A program made the position numbers and the translations under genes. From NCBI GenBank assembly GCA_035529175.1, contig DATKXG010000189.1, positions 1 to 31,068 on the forward strand: a stretch of 31,068 nucleotides of DNA, read 5' to 3'. The notes beneath the pieces are model-generated. The model was not told the origin of the DNA and did no database searches. It was given only the letters and a program-made list of their open reading frames with translations. Position 1 is the stretch's first letter, and each line of letters begins with the position of its first letter. Source of the stretch: Sva-07 sp035529175. GTDB taxonomy: Bacteria; Actinomycetota; Acidimicrobiia; Acidimicrobiales; Ilumatobacteraceae. Shown here piece by piece: positions 22,360 to 30,142 of the stretch.

Positions 22360-23361
22360 TCAGATCATGCGGGCGCCGTCGCTGGCTGCGACGACCCAGC
22401 CGTCGGTGAGTGCGCCCGGCTCGCAGATCGCCACTACACAGCCGCCGAATCCGCCTCCGGTCATCCGGGCGCCGTACACGCCCCGTGAGGCAACGAGATC
22501 GGTGACCGCGCGATCCATCGTCGACGTCGAGGTCTCGAAGTCGTGCGCCAGACTCCCGTGGCTCTCGACCATGAGCGCGCCTGCCGTGTTGTAGTCGCGG
22601 TCGGCCAACGCGGCCGCGAACTCGACGACGCGCCGGTTCTCGGTGACGACGTGACGTGCCCGTCGGCGCACGAGGTCATCGAGGTCGGCCGCCTCGATCG
22701 CGTCGAGGCTGCACGATCGCAACGGCCCGAGGACGGCCTCGGCCGCTCGGCACTCCGCCACGCGGTCGGCATAGGCCGACCCGACGAGTGTCCGGTGGGC
22801 GACGAAGCGCACCACGACCTCCACGTCGTCGGGAACCGCGACGTGCGTCACCTCGAGCGTGTGGCAGTCGATCATCGTCGCCGTGCCGCGTGTCGCAGCG
22901 GCGATGCAGAGCTGGTCCATGATCCCCGTCGGGACGCCGGTGGCGGCGTGCTCGGCGCGTTGGGCCGTGAGCGCCAGCTCGACGGGGGACCCGTCGAAGC
23001 CGAGCGCCAGCCCCACCGCGCACTCGAGCGCGGCGCTCGACGACAACCCGGCCCCTGCTGGGATCGTCGACGTGACGGTCCCGTCGATGCCCCTCGTCGC
23101 GCCGAGTTCGCGCGCCATCGCCGCAACGTAGGTGCCCCACCGCGGTGTGACCGTGGACGGATCGCCCTCGACGGGGAGGCCGACGCGGATCGCTGCGTCG
23201 TCGGCGTCGGAGCGGAGTTCGATCGTCGAGCCGCCGGTGGCGAACTCGATCGTGGTGCCCCGATCGATCGCCATCGGGAACACGAGCCCGCCGGTGTAGT
23301 CGGTGTGATCGCCGATCAGGTTCACCCGGCCCGGCGCATGCACCCGTCGTGTCGATGTCAC
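22360..23361 (-). CDS. galK: Galactokinase
   Basis: 333 residues of the GHMP kinase superfamily. GRVNLIGDHTDY at residues 11-22 is the galactokinase signature with Asp in place of the usual Glu. The ATP-binding PAGAGLSSSAAL is at 101-112, the catalytic Asp149 in GIMDQLC, and ARMTGGGFGGCVVAI near the C-terminus. It phosphorylates galactose at C1 in the Leloir pathway. No galT or galE lies next to it, so a related sugar is possible. The GTG at 23361 is preferred because a longer frame to 23511 would overlap the divergent hydrolase. A TACGGT box lies 6 nt upstream. Confidence 0.9.
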   Translation of the reverse strand: MTSTRRVHAPGRVNLIGDHTDYTGGLVFPMAIDRGTTIEFATGGSTIELRSDADDAAIRVGLPVEGDPSTVTPRWGTYVAAMARELGATRGIDGTVTSTIPAGAGLSSSAALECAVGLALGFDGSPVELALTAQRAEHAATGVPTGIMDQLCIAAATRGTATMIDCHTLEVTHVAVPDDVEVVVRFVAHRTLVGSAYADRVAECRAAEAVLGPLRSCSLDAIEAADLDDLVRRRARHVVTENRRVVEFAAALADRDYNTAGALMVESHGSLAHDFETSTSTMDRAVTDLVASRGVYGARMTGGGFGGCVVAICEPGALTDGWVVAASDGARMI

Positions 23362-23367
23362 GGCGAC

Positions 23368-23373
23368 ACCGTA
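23368..23373 (-). promoter_or_regulatory. Putative -10 element of galK, leaderless spacing
   Basis: TACGGT on the minus strand is followed by GTCGCC (6 nt) and the GTG start. This leaves no room for a Shine-Dalgarno site. The -35 box is unclear. Confidence 0.4.
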
Positions 23374-23425
23374 GCGACACGCTCCGTTTGTCCCTGCGCC
23401 GAATCGCTCTGCAACACTCGGGCCG

Positions 23426-24334
23426 ATGCCACGCGCTGTGCTCCCGACCGGGATCGAACTCGAATACGTCGCCACCGGAGATCCCGGCAATCCTCCGCTG
23501 TTGGTCGTCAACGGCTACACGAGCCAGCTGATCTCGTGGCAACGCGGGTACGTCGAGCAGATCGTGTCGCAGGGATTGTTCGTGATCCAGTACGACAATC
23601 GCGATGTCGGCCTGTCGAGCAAGCTCGACGGCCAGCGCGTGTCGGCCGGTGCCGTCCTGACCGCATCGCTGCAGGGTGAGCCGACCCCGCCGGTGCCCTA
23701 CACGCTGTCGGACATGGCTGCCGACGGCATCGGCCTGCTCGACCATCTCGGGATCGACCGGGCGCACATCGTGGGCAACTCGATGGGTGGGATGATCGTG
23801 CAGACGATGGCGATCGAACACCCCGACCGGATCGCGAGCGTCACCTCGGTGATGAGCAGCACCGGGGATCCTCGCGTCGGCCGTCCGACCCCCGAGGCCC
23901 GAGATGCCCTCCTCGCCCCGCCGCCTCCCGGTCGCGACGACTACATCGCGGCGTCGCTGATCTCGCAGGTGTGGGCGTCGAAGAAGCACTACGACCCCGA
24001 CTGGCTGCTCGAGAACGCAGCCGCACAGTACGACCGGTGCTTCTACCCCGAAGGGGTTACTCGCCAGCTCGCAGCGATCTACGCCTCGGGCGACCGCAGC
24101 GCCGGACTCTCCACGCTCGAGGTGCCGATGCTCGTGATCCACGGTCGAGACGACACCCTGATCACGCCGGAGGGCGGCGAACGCACCGCCGAACTCGTCC
24201 CGGGCTCGCGCTACCTGCTGCTGTCCGACATGGGCCACGACCATCCGGAGCCCCTGTGGCCGGTGCTCGCCGAGGCCATCGGCGGTCATGTGCGCGCCAG
24301 CATGATCACCCACCCATTCCCGAATCGGAGCTGA
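23426..24334 (+). CDS. Alpha/beta hydrolase
   Basis: 302 residues. The nucleophile elbow is GNSMGG with Ser119. The acid is in HGRDDTLI (Asp242 or 243) and the catalytic histidine is His271 in MGHDHP. The oxyanion region is VVNGYTSQLISW and a DNRDVGLSS segment follows strand 4. It resembles the esterases and haloperoxidase-like hydrolases found beside acyl-CoA genes in actinobacteria. The substrate is unknown. It probably forms an operon with the racemase, whose start is 5 bp after its stop. TTGTCC at 23388-23393 and AACACT at 23413-23418 are a weak promoter possibility. Confidence 0.88.
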   Translation: MPRAVLPTGIELEYVATGDPGNPPLLVVNGYTSQLISWQRGYVEQIVSQGLFVIQYDNRDVGLSSKLDGQRVSAGAVLTASLQGEPTPPVPYTLSDMAADGIGLLDHLGIDRAHIVGNSMGGMIVQTMAIEHPDRIASVTSVMSSTGDPRVGRPTPEARDALLAPPPPGRDDYIAASLISQVWASKKHYDPDWLLENAAAQYDRCFYPEGVTRQLAAIYASGDRSAGLSTLEVPMLVIHGRDDTLITPEGGERTAELVPGSRYLLLSDMGHDHPEPLWPVLAEAIGGHVRASMITHPFPNRS

Positions 24335-24339
24335 CACCC

Positions 24340-25500
24340 ATGGTTGGACCACTCAACGGCTACAAGGTCATCGAGATCGCGGGCATCGGGCCCGGCCCGT
24401 TCGCCGCGATGCTGCTCGCCGACATGGGCGCCGAGGTGATCCGGGTCGAGCGCGCAGGCGCTGTGCGCGGGCCACTGCCGGACTCGCCGCACTTCGACGT
24501 GCTGCTGCGCGGGCGCAAGAACGTGGCGATCGATCTCAAGCACCCCGACGGCGTCGAGGCGCTCCTCACCCTGGTCGAGTCGGCCGACGCGCTGATCGAA
24601 GGGTTCCGCCCCGGCGTGATGGAACGCCTCGGCGTCGGCCCCGATGCCTGCCTGACCCGGAACCCGAAGCTGGTGTTCGGCCGGATGACCGGTTGGGGGC
24701 AGAAGGGTCCGTACGCGCAGGCCGCCGGTCACGACATCAACTACATCGCACTCGCCGGTGCGCTCGCCCACTTCGGTCGGGCCGGCGAGGCGCCGGTGCC
24801 ACCGCTCAACATGGTCGGCGACTTCGGTGGTGGCGGCATGTTCCTCGCGTACGGCGTCGTGTGTGCGCTGCTCGAAGCCCAGCGCAGCGGCCAGGGCCAG
24901 GTCGTCGACACGGCGATGGTCGACGGTGCCGCGGTGTTGATGTCGATGTTCTGGGCGTTCAGGTCGATCGGCATGTTCGACGAGACCGCCCGTGGCACCA
25001 ACCTGCTCGACACGGGCGCGCACTTCTACGACGTGTACCGCTGCAGCGATGGCGAGTACATCTCGCTCGGTTCGATCGAACCGCAGTTCTACGCCGAGCT
25101 GATGCGGCTGACGGGCCTCGACGGCGACGAGCAGTTCGCGAAGCAGATGGACAAGGCCGAGTGGCCGGCGCTGAAGAGCCGGTTGACCGAGGTCTTCGCG
25201 CAGAAGACCCGCGCCGAGTGGTGCGAGCTGATGGAGGCCACGGACGTCTGTTTCGCTCCGGTGCTGACGATGAGCGAGGCGGCCGAACACCCGCACAACG
25301 TCGAACGCCAGACGTTCATCGACATCGCCGGCACGATGCAGCCGGCCCCCGCGCCGCGGTTCAGTCGGACCCACGCCGAGGTCGCGAGCCCTCCCGCACA
25401 CGCCGGTGCGCACACTCGCGAGGTCTTCGAGGCGTGGGGCGTCGACGCCGGCACGATCGACGCATGGGCCGACGCGGGTGCAATCCGCCAGGCTGGCTGA
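24340..25500 (+). CDS. Alpha-methylacyl-CoA racemase (CaiB/BaiF family III CoA-transferase fold)
   Basis: 386 residues. Members interconvert the 2R and 2S forms of 2-methylacyl-CoA thioesters, needed for beta-oxidation of branched and sterol side chains. The residues corresponding to the Mycobacterium tuberculosis MCR catalytic set are present: His131 in GHDINY, Asp161 in VGDFGGGG, and Glu247 in LGSIEPQF. N-terminal KVIEIAGIGPGPFAAMLLADMGAEV (as a region, residues 9-33) is typical. CGGAG 9 bp before the ATG is one of the few clear ribosome sites in the window. A PIG-L gene follows 13 bp later. Confidence 0.92.
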   Translation: MVGPLNGYKVIEIAGIGPGPFAAMLLADMGAEVIRVERAGAVRGPLPDSPHFDVLLRGRKNVAIDLKHPDGVEALLTLVESADALIEGFRPGVMERLGVGPDACLTRNPKLVFGRMTGWGQKGPYAQAAGHDINYIALAGALAHFGRAGEAPVPPLNMVGDFGGGGMFLAYGVVCALLEAQRSGQGQVVDTAMVDGAAVLMSMFWAFRSIGMFDETARGTNLLDTGAHFYDVYRCSDGEYISLGSIEPQFYAELMRLTGLDGDEQFAKQMDKAEWPALKSRLTEVFAQKTRAEWCELMEATDVCFAPVLTMSEAAEHPHNVERQTFIDIAGTMQPAPAPRFSRTHAEVASPPAHAGAHTREVFEAWGVDAGTIDAWADAGAIRQAG

Positions 25501-25513
25501 TCGAATCGTCGAC

Positions 25514-26332
25514 ATGTCGACACTCGTCTGCTTCCACGCCCACCCCGACGACGAGGTCATCAGCACCGGTGGCACGATCGCGCGCTCCGCGGCCGATGGG
25601 CATCGTGTCGTGCTGGTGGTGGCGACGAATGGCGACCACGGCGAGGTTCCCGACGATCTCGCCCCGGGCGAGACACTGGTCGAACGCCGCCGCGCCGAGA
25701 CCGAGGCGTCTGCGCGACTGCTCGGCATCGAACGCGTGGTGTGGCTCGGCTACACCGATTCGGGCATGACCGGCTGGGAGCAGAACGGCGACCCGAACAG
25801 CTTCCACCTCGCCGATCCCGAGGAGGCCGGCGCTCGACTCGCCGACGTACTGCGCGCCGAGTCGGCCGACGTGTTGACCATCTACGACTGGCACGGTAAC
25901 TACGGCCACCCCGACCACATCGCGGTGCATCGGGTGGGGCTCGCGGCATCGCGACTCGTGCCGGAGGTGCGGGTGTTGGAAGCGACGATGAATCGCGACG
26001 CGTTCGTACGGATGGTCGAAGCGGCACGTGAAGCGGGCGTTCCGATGGGCGACCAGGAAGCCGAGCAGGACGAGTTCGACCCCAATGGGCCCGCCGACGA
26101 CGGCAATCCGATGGGCATGCCGGAGGCAGAACTGACCCTGGCCGTCGACGTGTCGGCGCATCTCGACGCCAAGCGCGAGGCGATGCGCTGCCACCGCAGC
26201 CAGATCGAGGACACCTCGTTCTTCCTGCAGATGCCCGACGACGCGTTCGTCCAGGCATTCGGCACCGAGTGGTTCATCGAGCACGACGCCCAGCCGCCCT
26301 TCCGAACCGGCTGGATCTTCCCCGACCCCTGA
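25514..26332 (+). CDS. PIG-L family zinc deacetylase
   Basis: 272 residues of the LmbE/PIG-L family. Zinc ligands and catalytic base are in AHPDDE (residues 9-14) and HPDH (132-135, within YDWHGNYGHPDHIAVH). GGTIARSAADGHRVVLVVAT is the typical first strand region. Actinobacterial relatives include MshB and Mca of mycothiol metabolism, which cut the amide of a glucosaminyl-inositol or its conjugates. Assignment to Mca is possible but not proven; other PIG-L enzymes act on unrelated N-acetyl sugars. It is probably co-transcribed with the racemase. Confidence 0.88.
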   Translation: MSTLVCFHAHPDDEVISTGGTIARSAADGHRVVLVVATNGDHGEVPDDLAPGETLVERRRAETEASARLLGIERVVWLGYTDSGMTGWEQNGDPNSFHLADPEEAGARLADVLRAESADVLTIYDWHGNYGHPDHIAVHRVGLAASRLVPEVRVLEATMNRDAFVRMVEAAREAGVPMGDQEAEQDEFDPNGPADDGNPMGMPEAELTLAVDVSAHLDAKREAMRCHRSQIEDTSFFLQMPDDAFVQAFGTEWFIEHDAQPPFRTGWIFPDP

Positions 26333-26346
26333 CGCCCCCAACCCCT

Positions 26347-26388
26347 GCGATGAGCGAAGCGACCGGATGCCGGCTTTTCGCTCATCGC
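26347..26388. repeat. REP-like hairpin, copy 1
   Basis: GCGATGAGCGAA pairs with TTCGCTCATCGC (12 bp, perfect). The centre contains CCGG-ATG-CCGG, which can pair again. It sits 14 bp after the PIG-L stop. The 187-bp gap 26333-26519 holds this and a second copy and no other feature. Confidence 0.8.
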
Positions 26389-26406
26389 AACCGGCGAGGA
26401 TCCCGC

Positions 26407-26450
26407 AGCGATGAGCGAAGCGACCAGATCGCGGCTTTTCGCTCATCGCT
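26407..26450. repeat. REP-like hairpin, copy 2
   Basis: AGCGATGAGCGAA pairs with TTCGCTCATCGCT (13 bp, perfect). The arms and the neighbouring GCGACC and GGCTTTTC match copy 1, but the loop centre differs. Copies are spaced 61 bp apart in the same orientation. It may terminate the hydrolase-racemase-PIG-L transcript or belong to a dispersed palindromic family. Confidence 0.8.
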
Positions 26451-26519
26451 CGGGTGTCGTGGCGTGGTCGGAGAGGGTTGGTGACGGCGGGATCCGCAGA
26501 AACTCGGGCAGACTCGGAC

Positions 26520-27245
26520 ATGATGTCGGTCATGATTCGGCGCACCGTTGCCCTGTTCGTCGTGGGAGGACTGAGCCTGGCGGCATGTGGCGGTTCCGAC
26601 GACGACACCGCTTCGACCACCGAGTTCACCCTCCTGCCACCGACGTCGTCGACGTCGACGACCACGACCACCTCGACGACCACGACCACGACGCTGCCGC
26701 CCACCACCTCGTCCACCTCGACGGTGGCCCCGTCGACCACGGTGGCCGACCCGGCCGTCGTCGAGTTGCTGCTGAGCGGAGACGGCATCGGCACCGCCGG
26801 CTTCGGCGCGGACCCGGAGGGCGTGATCGAGTACGTGAACTCCTATCTCGGCCCACCGAGCAACGACACCGGATGGATCGATCCACTGACGATCGGGCTG
26901 TGCTCCGGCGACGAGCTCCGCCAGGTGTCCTGGGGGGTGCTCACCCTGCTGTTCGGCGACGTCTCCGAGGTCGTGCAGGGCCGCCGCCACTTCTTCGGTT
27001 ACGACTACGGCGACGAGCGCGAGATCGGTGCTGCGCCGGTCGGGTTGCAGACCACACGGGGCGTGATGATCGGCTCGCGGGTGATCGATGTCCGTGCTGC
27101 CTATCCCGCTGCGACCATCAACCCCGAGGACGACTTCACGCCGCCGTTCTTCTTCGTGAACGACAGCCTGCGGGGGTTCCTCACCGGCGTGTCCGACGAC
27201 GCGACGGTCACCGCCATTCTCGGCGGCGGCGACTGCGGCATCTGA
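26520..27245 (+). CDS. Predicted lipoprotein with Thr/Ser-rich linker
   Basis: 241 residues. A signal peptide (MIRRTVALFVVGGLSLAAC) ends in a lipobox LAAC with Cys23 as the lipid-modified residue. Residues of about 30-78 are almost only Thr, Ser and Pro, a spacer through the cell wall. Residues from about 80 to 240 form a globular domain with two cysteines (in IGLCSGDEL and GGDCGI) that may form a disulfide. I recognise no family; it is exported and membrane-anchored. Start codons at 26520, 26523 and 26532 are all possible. A CAGACT hexamer lies 5 nt before the first. Confidence 0.8.
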   Translation: MMSVMIRRTVALFVVGGLSLAACGGSDDDTASTTEFTLLPPTSSTSTTTTTSTTTTTTLPPTTSSTSTVAPSTTVADPAVVELLLSGDGIGTAGFGADPEGVIEYVNSYLGPPSNDTGWIDPLTIGLCSGDELRQVSWGVLTLLFGDVSEVVQGRRHFFGYDYGDEREIGAAPVGLQTTRGVMIGSRVIDVRAAYPAATINPEDDFTPPFFFVNDSLRGFLTGVSDDATVTAILGGGDCGI

Positions 27246-27258
27246 CGATCGTCGAGCC

Positions 27259-27645
27259 ATGGCGCTCTACGACGTCCACCGGTACCTGGCCTGGTTCCTC
27301 GTCGTGTCGAACGCAGCGGTGGGTGTCTGGGCGCTCATCGCGCACGTGGTGCCGGCGCTGCGGGTGCGGCCGTTCTGGTGGGCGGTGATCGTGGCGCAGC
27401 TGTCCGCGTTCGTGATCGCCATCGTGGGGGTCCTGATGCTCGATCGGTACGACCTCGAACTCGATCAGTTCCACGCCCTCTACGGGTTCAGCTGCATCGT
27501 CGCCGTCGGCATCCTCTACAGCTACCGGGGGAGCCCGTTCGTCAAGGACAAGGTGTACCTGCTGTACGGCTTCGGCAGTCTCTTCATCATGGGCCTCGGC
27601 ATCCGGGCGATGTACCTCGGCACGCACTCGCCGTTTGCGCTCTGA
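27259..27645 (+). CDS. Small four-helix membrane protein of unknown function
   Basis: 128 residues with four hydrophobic segments (about 8-30, 40-62, 72-90 and 98-118). Histidines sit at the start of helix 1 (YDVHRYLAW) and helix 3 (DQFHALYGF), which might bind a metal or haem, but this is only a guess. No family recognised. It starts 13 bp after the lipoprotein gene and probably belongs to the same transcript. Its stop lies 4 bp from the convergent dGTPase stop. Confidence 0.75.
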   Translation: MALYDVHRYLAWFLVVSNAAVGVWALIAHVVPALRVRPFWWAVIVAQLSAFVIAIVGVLMLDRYDLELDQFHALYGFSCIVAVGILYSYRGSPFVKDKVYLLYGFGSLFIMGLGIRAMYLGTHSPFAL

Positions 27646-27649
27646 GTTG

Positions 27650-28828
27650 TCAGGCGCCGATGCCCGACACGCCGATGCCGCGCGGCAGCTTCGCCGGATC
27701 CCACGCGAGTTGAGCGAGACCCTGCTGGCAGGCGTAGCGATCGGTCATCCCCGCCACGTACGCCACGGCTGCCCGGAGGGCTTCGGGGCCACCCGCGTCG
27801 ACGTAGTCGGCTCGCTCGCCGAGCGCCGCGGCGATCGTCTGGTGGGGGATCGCATGGGGACGGTCGGCGTAGTGCTCGACGAGCGCGCGCAGCAGTGACA
27901 CGACGGCAGCGGCCTGCTGCTGGCTCGCAGGGCGCAGATACACGTACTCGTAGTTGAACCGGCGGAACTCGGCGAGCGCCTCGGCGATGTCGGGGATCAT
28001 GCCGATGCGACCGGTCGCCTTGGTGGCCGTCACCATCGCCCGGACGAACGTGCCGAGCTGGCGCGATCGATCGCGTCCGCAGCGTTCGGCGACGATGGTC
28101 GGAAGCATGTCGGCGGTGACGATGCCGGCGGCGACGGCGTCTTCGAAGTCGTGGCACACGTAGGCGATCCGGTCCGCCCACGACACCACCTCGCCCTCGG
28201 GCGTCTGCGGCGCCGGCAGGCTCCACGAGTGGTTGCGGATCCCGTCGAGCGTCTCGGCGCACAGGTTCAGCCGCTGCAGGGTCACGTCGGCGCCCCACGG
28301 GGCGTGGTCGAAGCCTCCGTCGAGGTACGGCGACAGCGCGTCCTCGCTGGCGTGGCCGCCGGGACCGTGCCCGCAGTCGTGGCCGATCGCCATCGCTTCG
28401 ACGAGGGGCACGTTGAGACTCAACGACTCGGCAACCGAACGGGCGACCTGGGCGACCTCGAGGGCATGGGTCATCCGGGTGCGTTGATGGTCGTCGGGGA
28501 ACACGAACACCTGGGTCTTGCCGGCCAGACGCCGGAACGCCGAGTCGTGCAGGATCCGGTCGCGGTCGCGTTCGAAGCAGGTCCGAAACGGATCGGGCTC
28601 CTCGTCGTGCGCCCGGTTGCCCGCACCGTGGGCCCGTGTCGCGTTGGTGGCGAGCGTCGCGGCCTCGTGCTCCTCGCGTGCCTCACGTGTCCGCACGAAC
28701 GCATCGCCGACCGTGGCGACAGAGTCCGCATGGGCGACGACGACATCATCGGTGCCATGGCCGGTCATCGTGGCCGCCCATCGCTCGGCGCGCTCCCCGG
28801 CCGAGTCCGGGTACGGGAGATCGGCCAT
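27650..28828 (-). CDS. dgt: Deoxyguanosinetriphosphate triphosphohydrolase-like HD protein
   Basis: 392 residues. The HD-domain metal ligands are His121 in RMTHALEVAQVA, His150-Asp151 in AIGHDCGHGPGGHA and the Asp of WADRIAYVCHD. DRILHDSAFRRLAGKTQVF, before the first His, is typical of dNTP triphosphohydrolases, which hydrolyse dNTPs to deoxynucleoside plus tripolyphosphate. The first 80 residues, before that block, are charged and poorly conserved-looking, so a later start is possible, but the ATG at 28828 has a TATCGT box 6 nt upstream. It is divergent from obgE with a 50-bp gap. Confidence 0.92.
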   Translation of the reverse strand: MADLPYPDSAGERAERWAATMTGHGTDDVVVAHADSVATVGDAFVRTREAREEHEAATLATNATRAHGAGNRAHDEEPDPFRTCFERDRDRILHDSAFRRLAGKTQVFVFPDDHQRTRMTHALEVAQVARSVAESLSLNVPLVEAMAIGHDCGHGPGGHASEDALSPYLDGGFDHAPWGADVTLQRLNLCAETLDGIRNHSWSLPAPQTPEGEVVSWADRIAYVCHDFEDAVAAGIVTADMLPTIVAERCGRDRSRQLGTFVRAMVTATKATGRIGMIPDIAEALAEFRRFNYEYVYLRPASQQQAAAVVSLLRALVEHYADRPHAIPHQTIAAALGERADYVDAGGPEALRAAVAYVAGMTDRYACQQGLAQLAWDPAKLPRGIGVSGIGA

Positions 28829-28834
28829 GGGAAA

Positions 28835-28840
28835 ACGATA
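28835..28840 (-). promoter_or_regulatory. Putative -10 element of dgt, leaderless spacing
   Basis: TATCGT on the minus strand is followed by TTTCCC (6 nt) and the ATG at 28828. There is no Shine-Dalgarno sequence. Confidence 0.45.
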
Positions 28841-28865
28841 GGAGATGGCGTCGCATCGGGGGCGT

Positions 28866-28871
28866 TAGCCT
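28866..28871 (+). promoter_or_regulatory. Putative -10 element of obgE, leaderless spacing
   Basis: TAGCCT is followed by CGAAGAA (7 nt) and the ATG at 28879. The same hexamer and the same spacing occur at fabD. In most actinobacteria obgE follows rplU and rpmA; here a divergent dgt gene is directly upstream, so obgE needs its own promoter. Confidence 0.45.
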
Positions 28872-28878
28872 CGAAGAA

Positions 28879-30135
28879 ATGTCGCAGTTCGTCGACGAGT
28901 GCCAACTGAACGTCCGCGGTGGTGACGGCGGCGCGGGCTGCATCAGCTTCCGCCGGGAGGGTCCCGAGTCGATGGGCGGGCCGAACGGTGGTGACGGCGG
29001 CAACGGCGGTGACGTCTGGCTGGTCGCCGACCACAACGTGTCGTCGCTGCTCGCGTTCCGCGACCACCCGCACCGCCGTGCTGCCGACGGCGTCCACGGC
29101 AAGGGCAAGGACATGCACGGCCGCCGTGGCGAGTCGCTCGAGATCACCGTGCCGATGGGCACCGTCGTGTTCGACATGTACTCCGGCGACATGCTCGCCG
29201 AGCTGGTCAACCACGGCGATCGCTGGCTCGCCGCCGCGGGCGGCCGCGGCGGCCGCGGCAATGCGAAGTTCCTGTCCAACAAGCGTCGGGCCCCGAGCTT
29301 CGCCGAGCAGGGCGAACACGGCGAACAGCGTTGGCTGAAGCTCGAACTGCGTCTGATGGCCGACGTCGCGCTCGTCGGGTTCCCCAACGCCGGGAAGTCG
29401 ACCTTCATCAGCGTGATCTCGGCAGCGAAGCCGAAGATCGCCGATTATCCGTTCACGACGCTCGAGCCGAATCTCGGCGTCGTCCGCGTCGACGACGCCA
29501 CCGATTTCGTCGTCGCCGACATCCCCGGCCTGATCGAGGGGGCGAGCGAGGGCAAGGGCCTCGGCCATCAGTTCCTCCGCCACATCGAACGTGCCCGGGT
29601 GCTGTGCCTGCTGCTCGATCTCGCCTCGATGGACGGCGTCAGCCCGCAGGAACAGGAGCGCATCCTGCTGCACGAACTCGGCGCGTATCGCCCCGATCTG
29701 CTGGATCGCCCGCGGGTGGTCGTGGGCACGAAGGCCGACGTCGTGCAACCAGATGAACTCGCCGCCATGGGTTGGGACGGGGCGATCATGTCGGCGGTGA
29801 CCGGCCAAGGCGTGTCGGAGGTCGTCGGGCAACTGGCGCGTGAGGTGCACGACGTCCGCCAGAACACCGAGTGGCAGGAGGGCGTCGTCGTGCTTCGTCC
29901 CGAGGCCAGTGGCGCCGCCGTCGAGCGGGTCGCCGACGGCGAGTTCCGACTGCTCGGCCGCGACGTCGAGCGCGTCGTGGCCCTCAACGACGTCACCACC
30001 CCCGAGGCGCTGTCGTACATCGACTACCGACTGGACCGCCTCGGCGTCCCCAAGATGCTCGCCAAGGCCGGCGCACGCGAAGGCGACATCATCTGGATCG
30101 GCGAGTTCAGCTTCGAGTACTCGCCGGACCTCTGA
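28879..30135 (+). CDS. obgE: Obg family GTPase
   Basis: 418 residues, a ribosome-associated GTPase of 50S maturation and stress control. Residues 1-158 form the glycine-rich Obg fold (GGDGGAGCISFRREG, GGPNGGDGGNGGDV, GGRGGRGNAKF). The G domain has G1 GFPNAGKS at 167-174, switch I DYPFTTLEPNLG, G3 DIPGLIEGA at 214-222 and G4 TKAD at 284-287. Residues from about 340 to 418 form the C-terminal OCT domain seen in Gram-positive Obg. The ATG at 28879 gives the normal N-terminus. proB begins 7 bp after the stop, the usual obgE-proB order. Confidence 0.96.
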   Translation: MSQFVDECQLNVRGGDGGAGCISFRREGPESMGGPNGGDGGNGGDVWLVADHNVSSLLAFRDHPHRRAADGVHGKGKDMHGRRGESLEITVPMGTVVFDMYSGDMLAELVNHGDRWLAAAGGRGGRGNAKFLSNKRRAPSFAEQGEHGEQRWLKLELRLMADVALVGFPNAGKSTFISVISAAKPKIADYPFTTLEPNLGVVRVDDATDFVVADIPGLIEGASEGKGLGHQFLRHIERARVLCLLLDLASMDGVSPQEQERILLHELGAYRPDLLDRPRVVVGTKADVVQPDELAAMGWDGAIMSAVTGQGVSEVVGQLAREVHDVRQNTEWQEGVVVLRPEASGAAVERVADGEFRLLGRDVERVVALNDVTTPEALSYIDYRLDRLGVPKMLAKAGAREGDIIWIGEFSFEYSPDL

Positions 30136-30142
30136 GGCCTCG

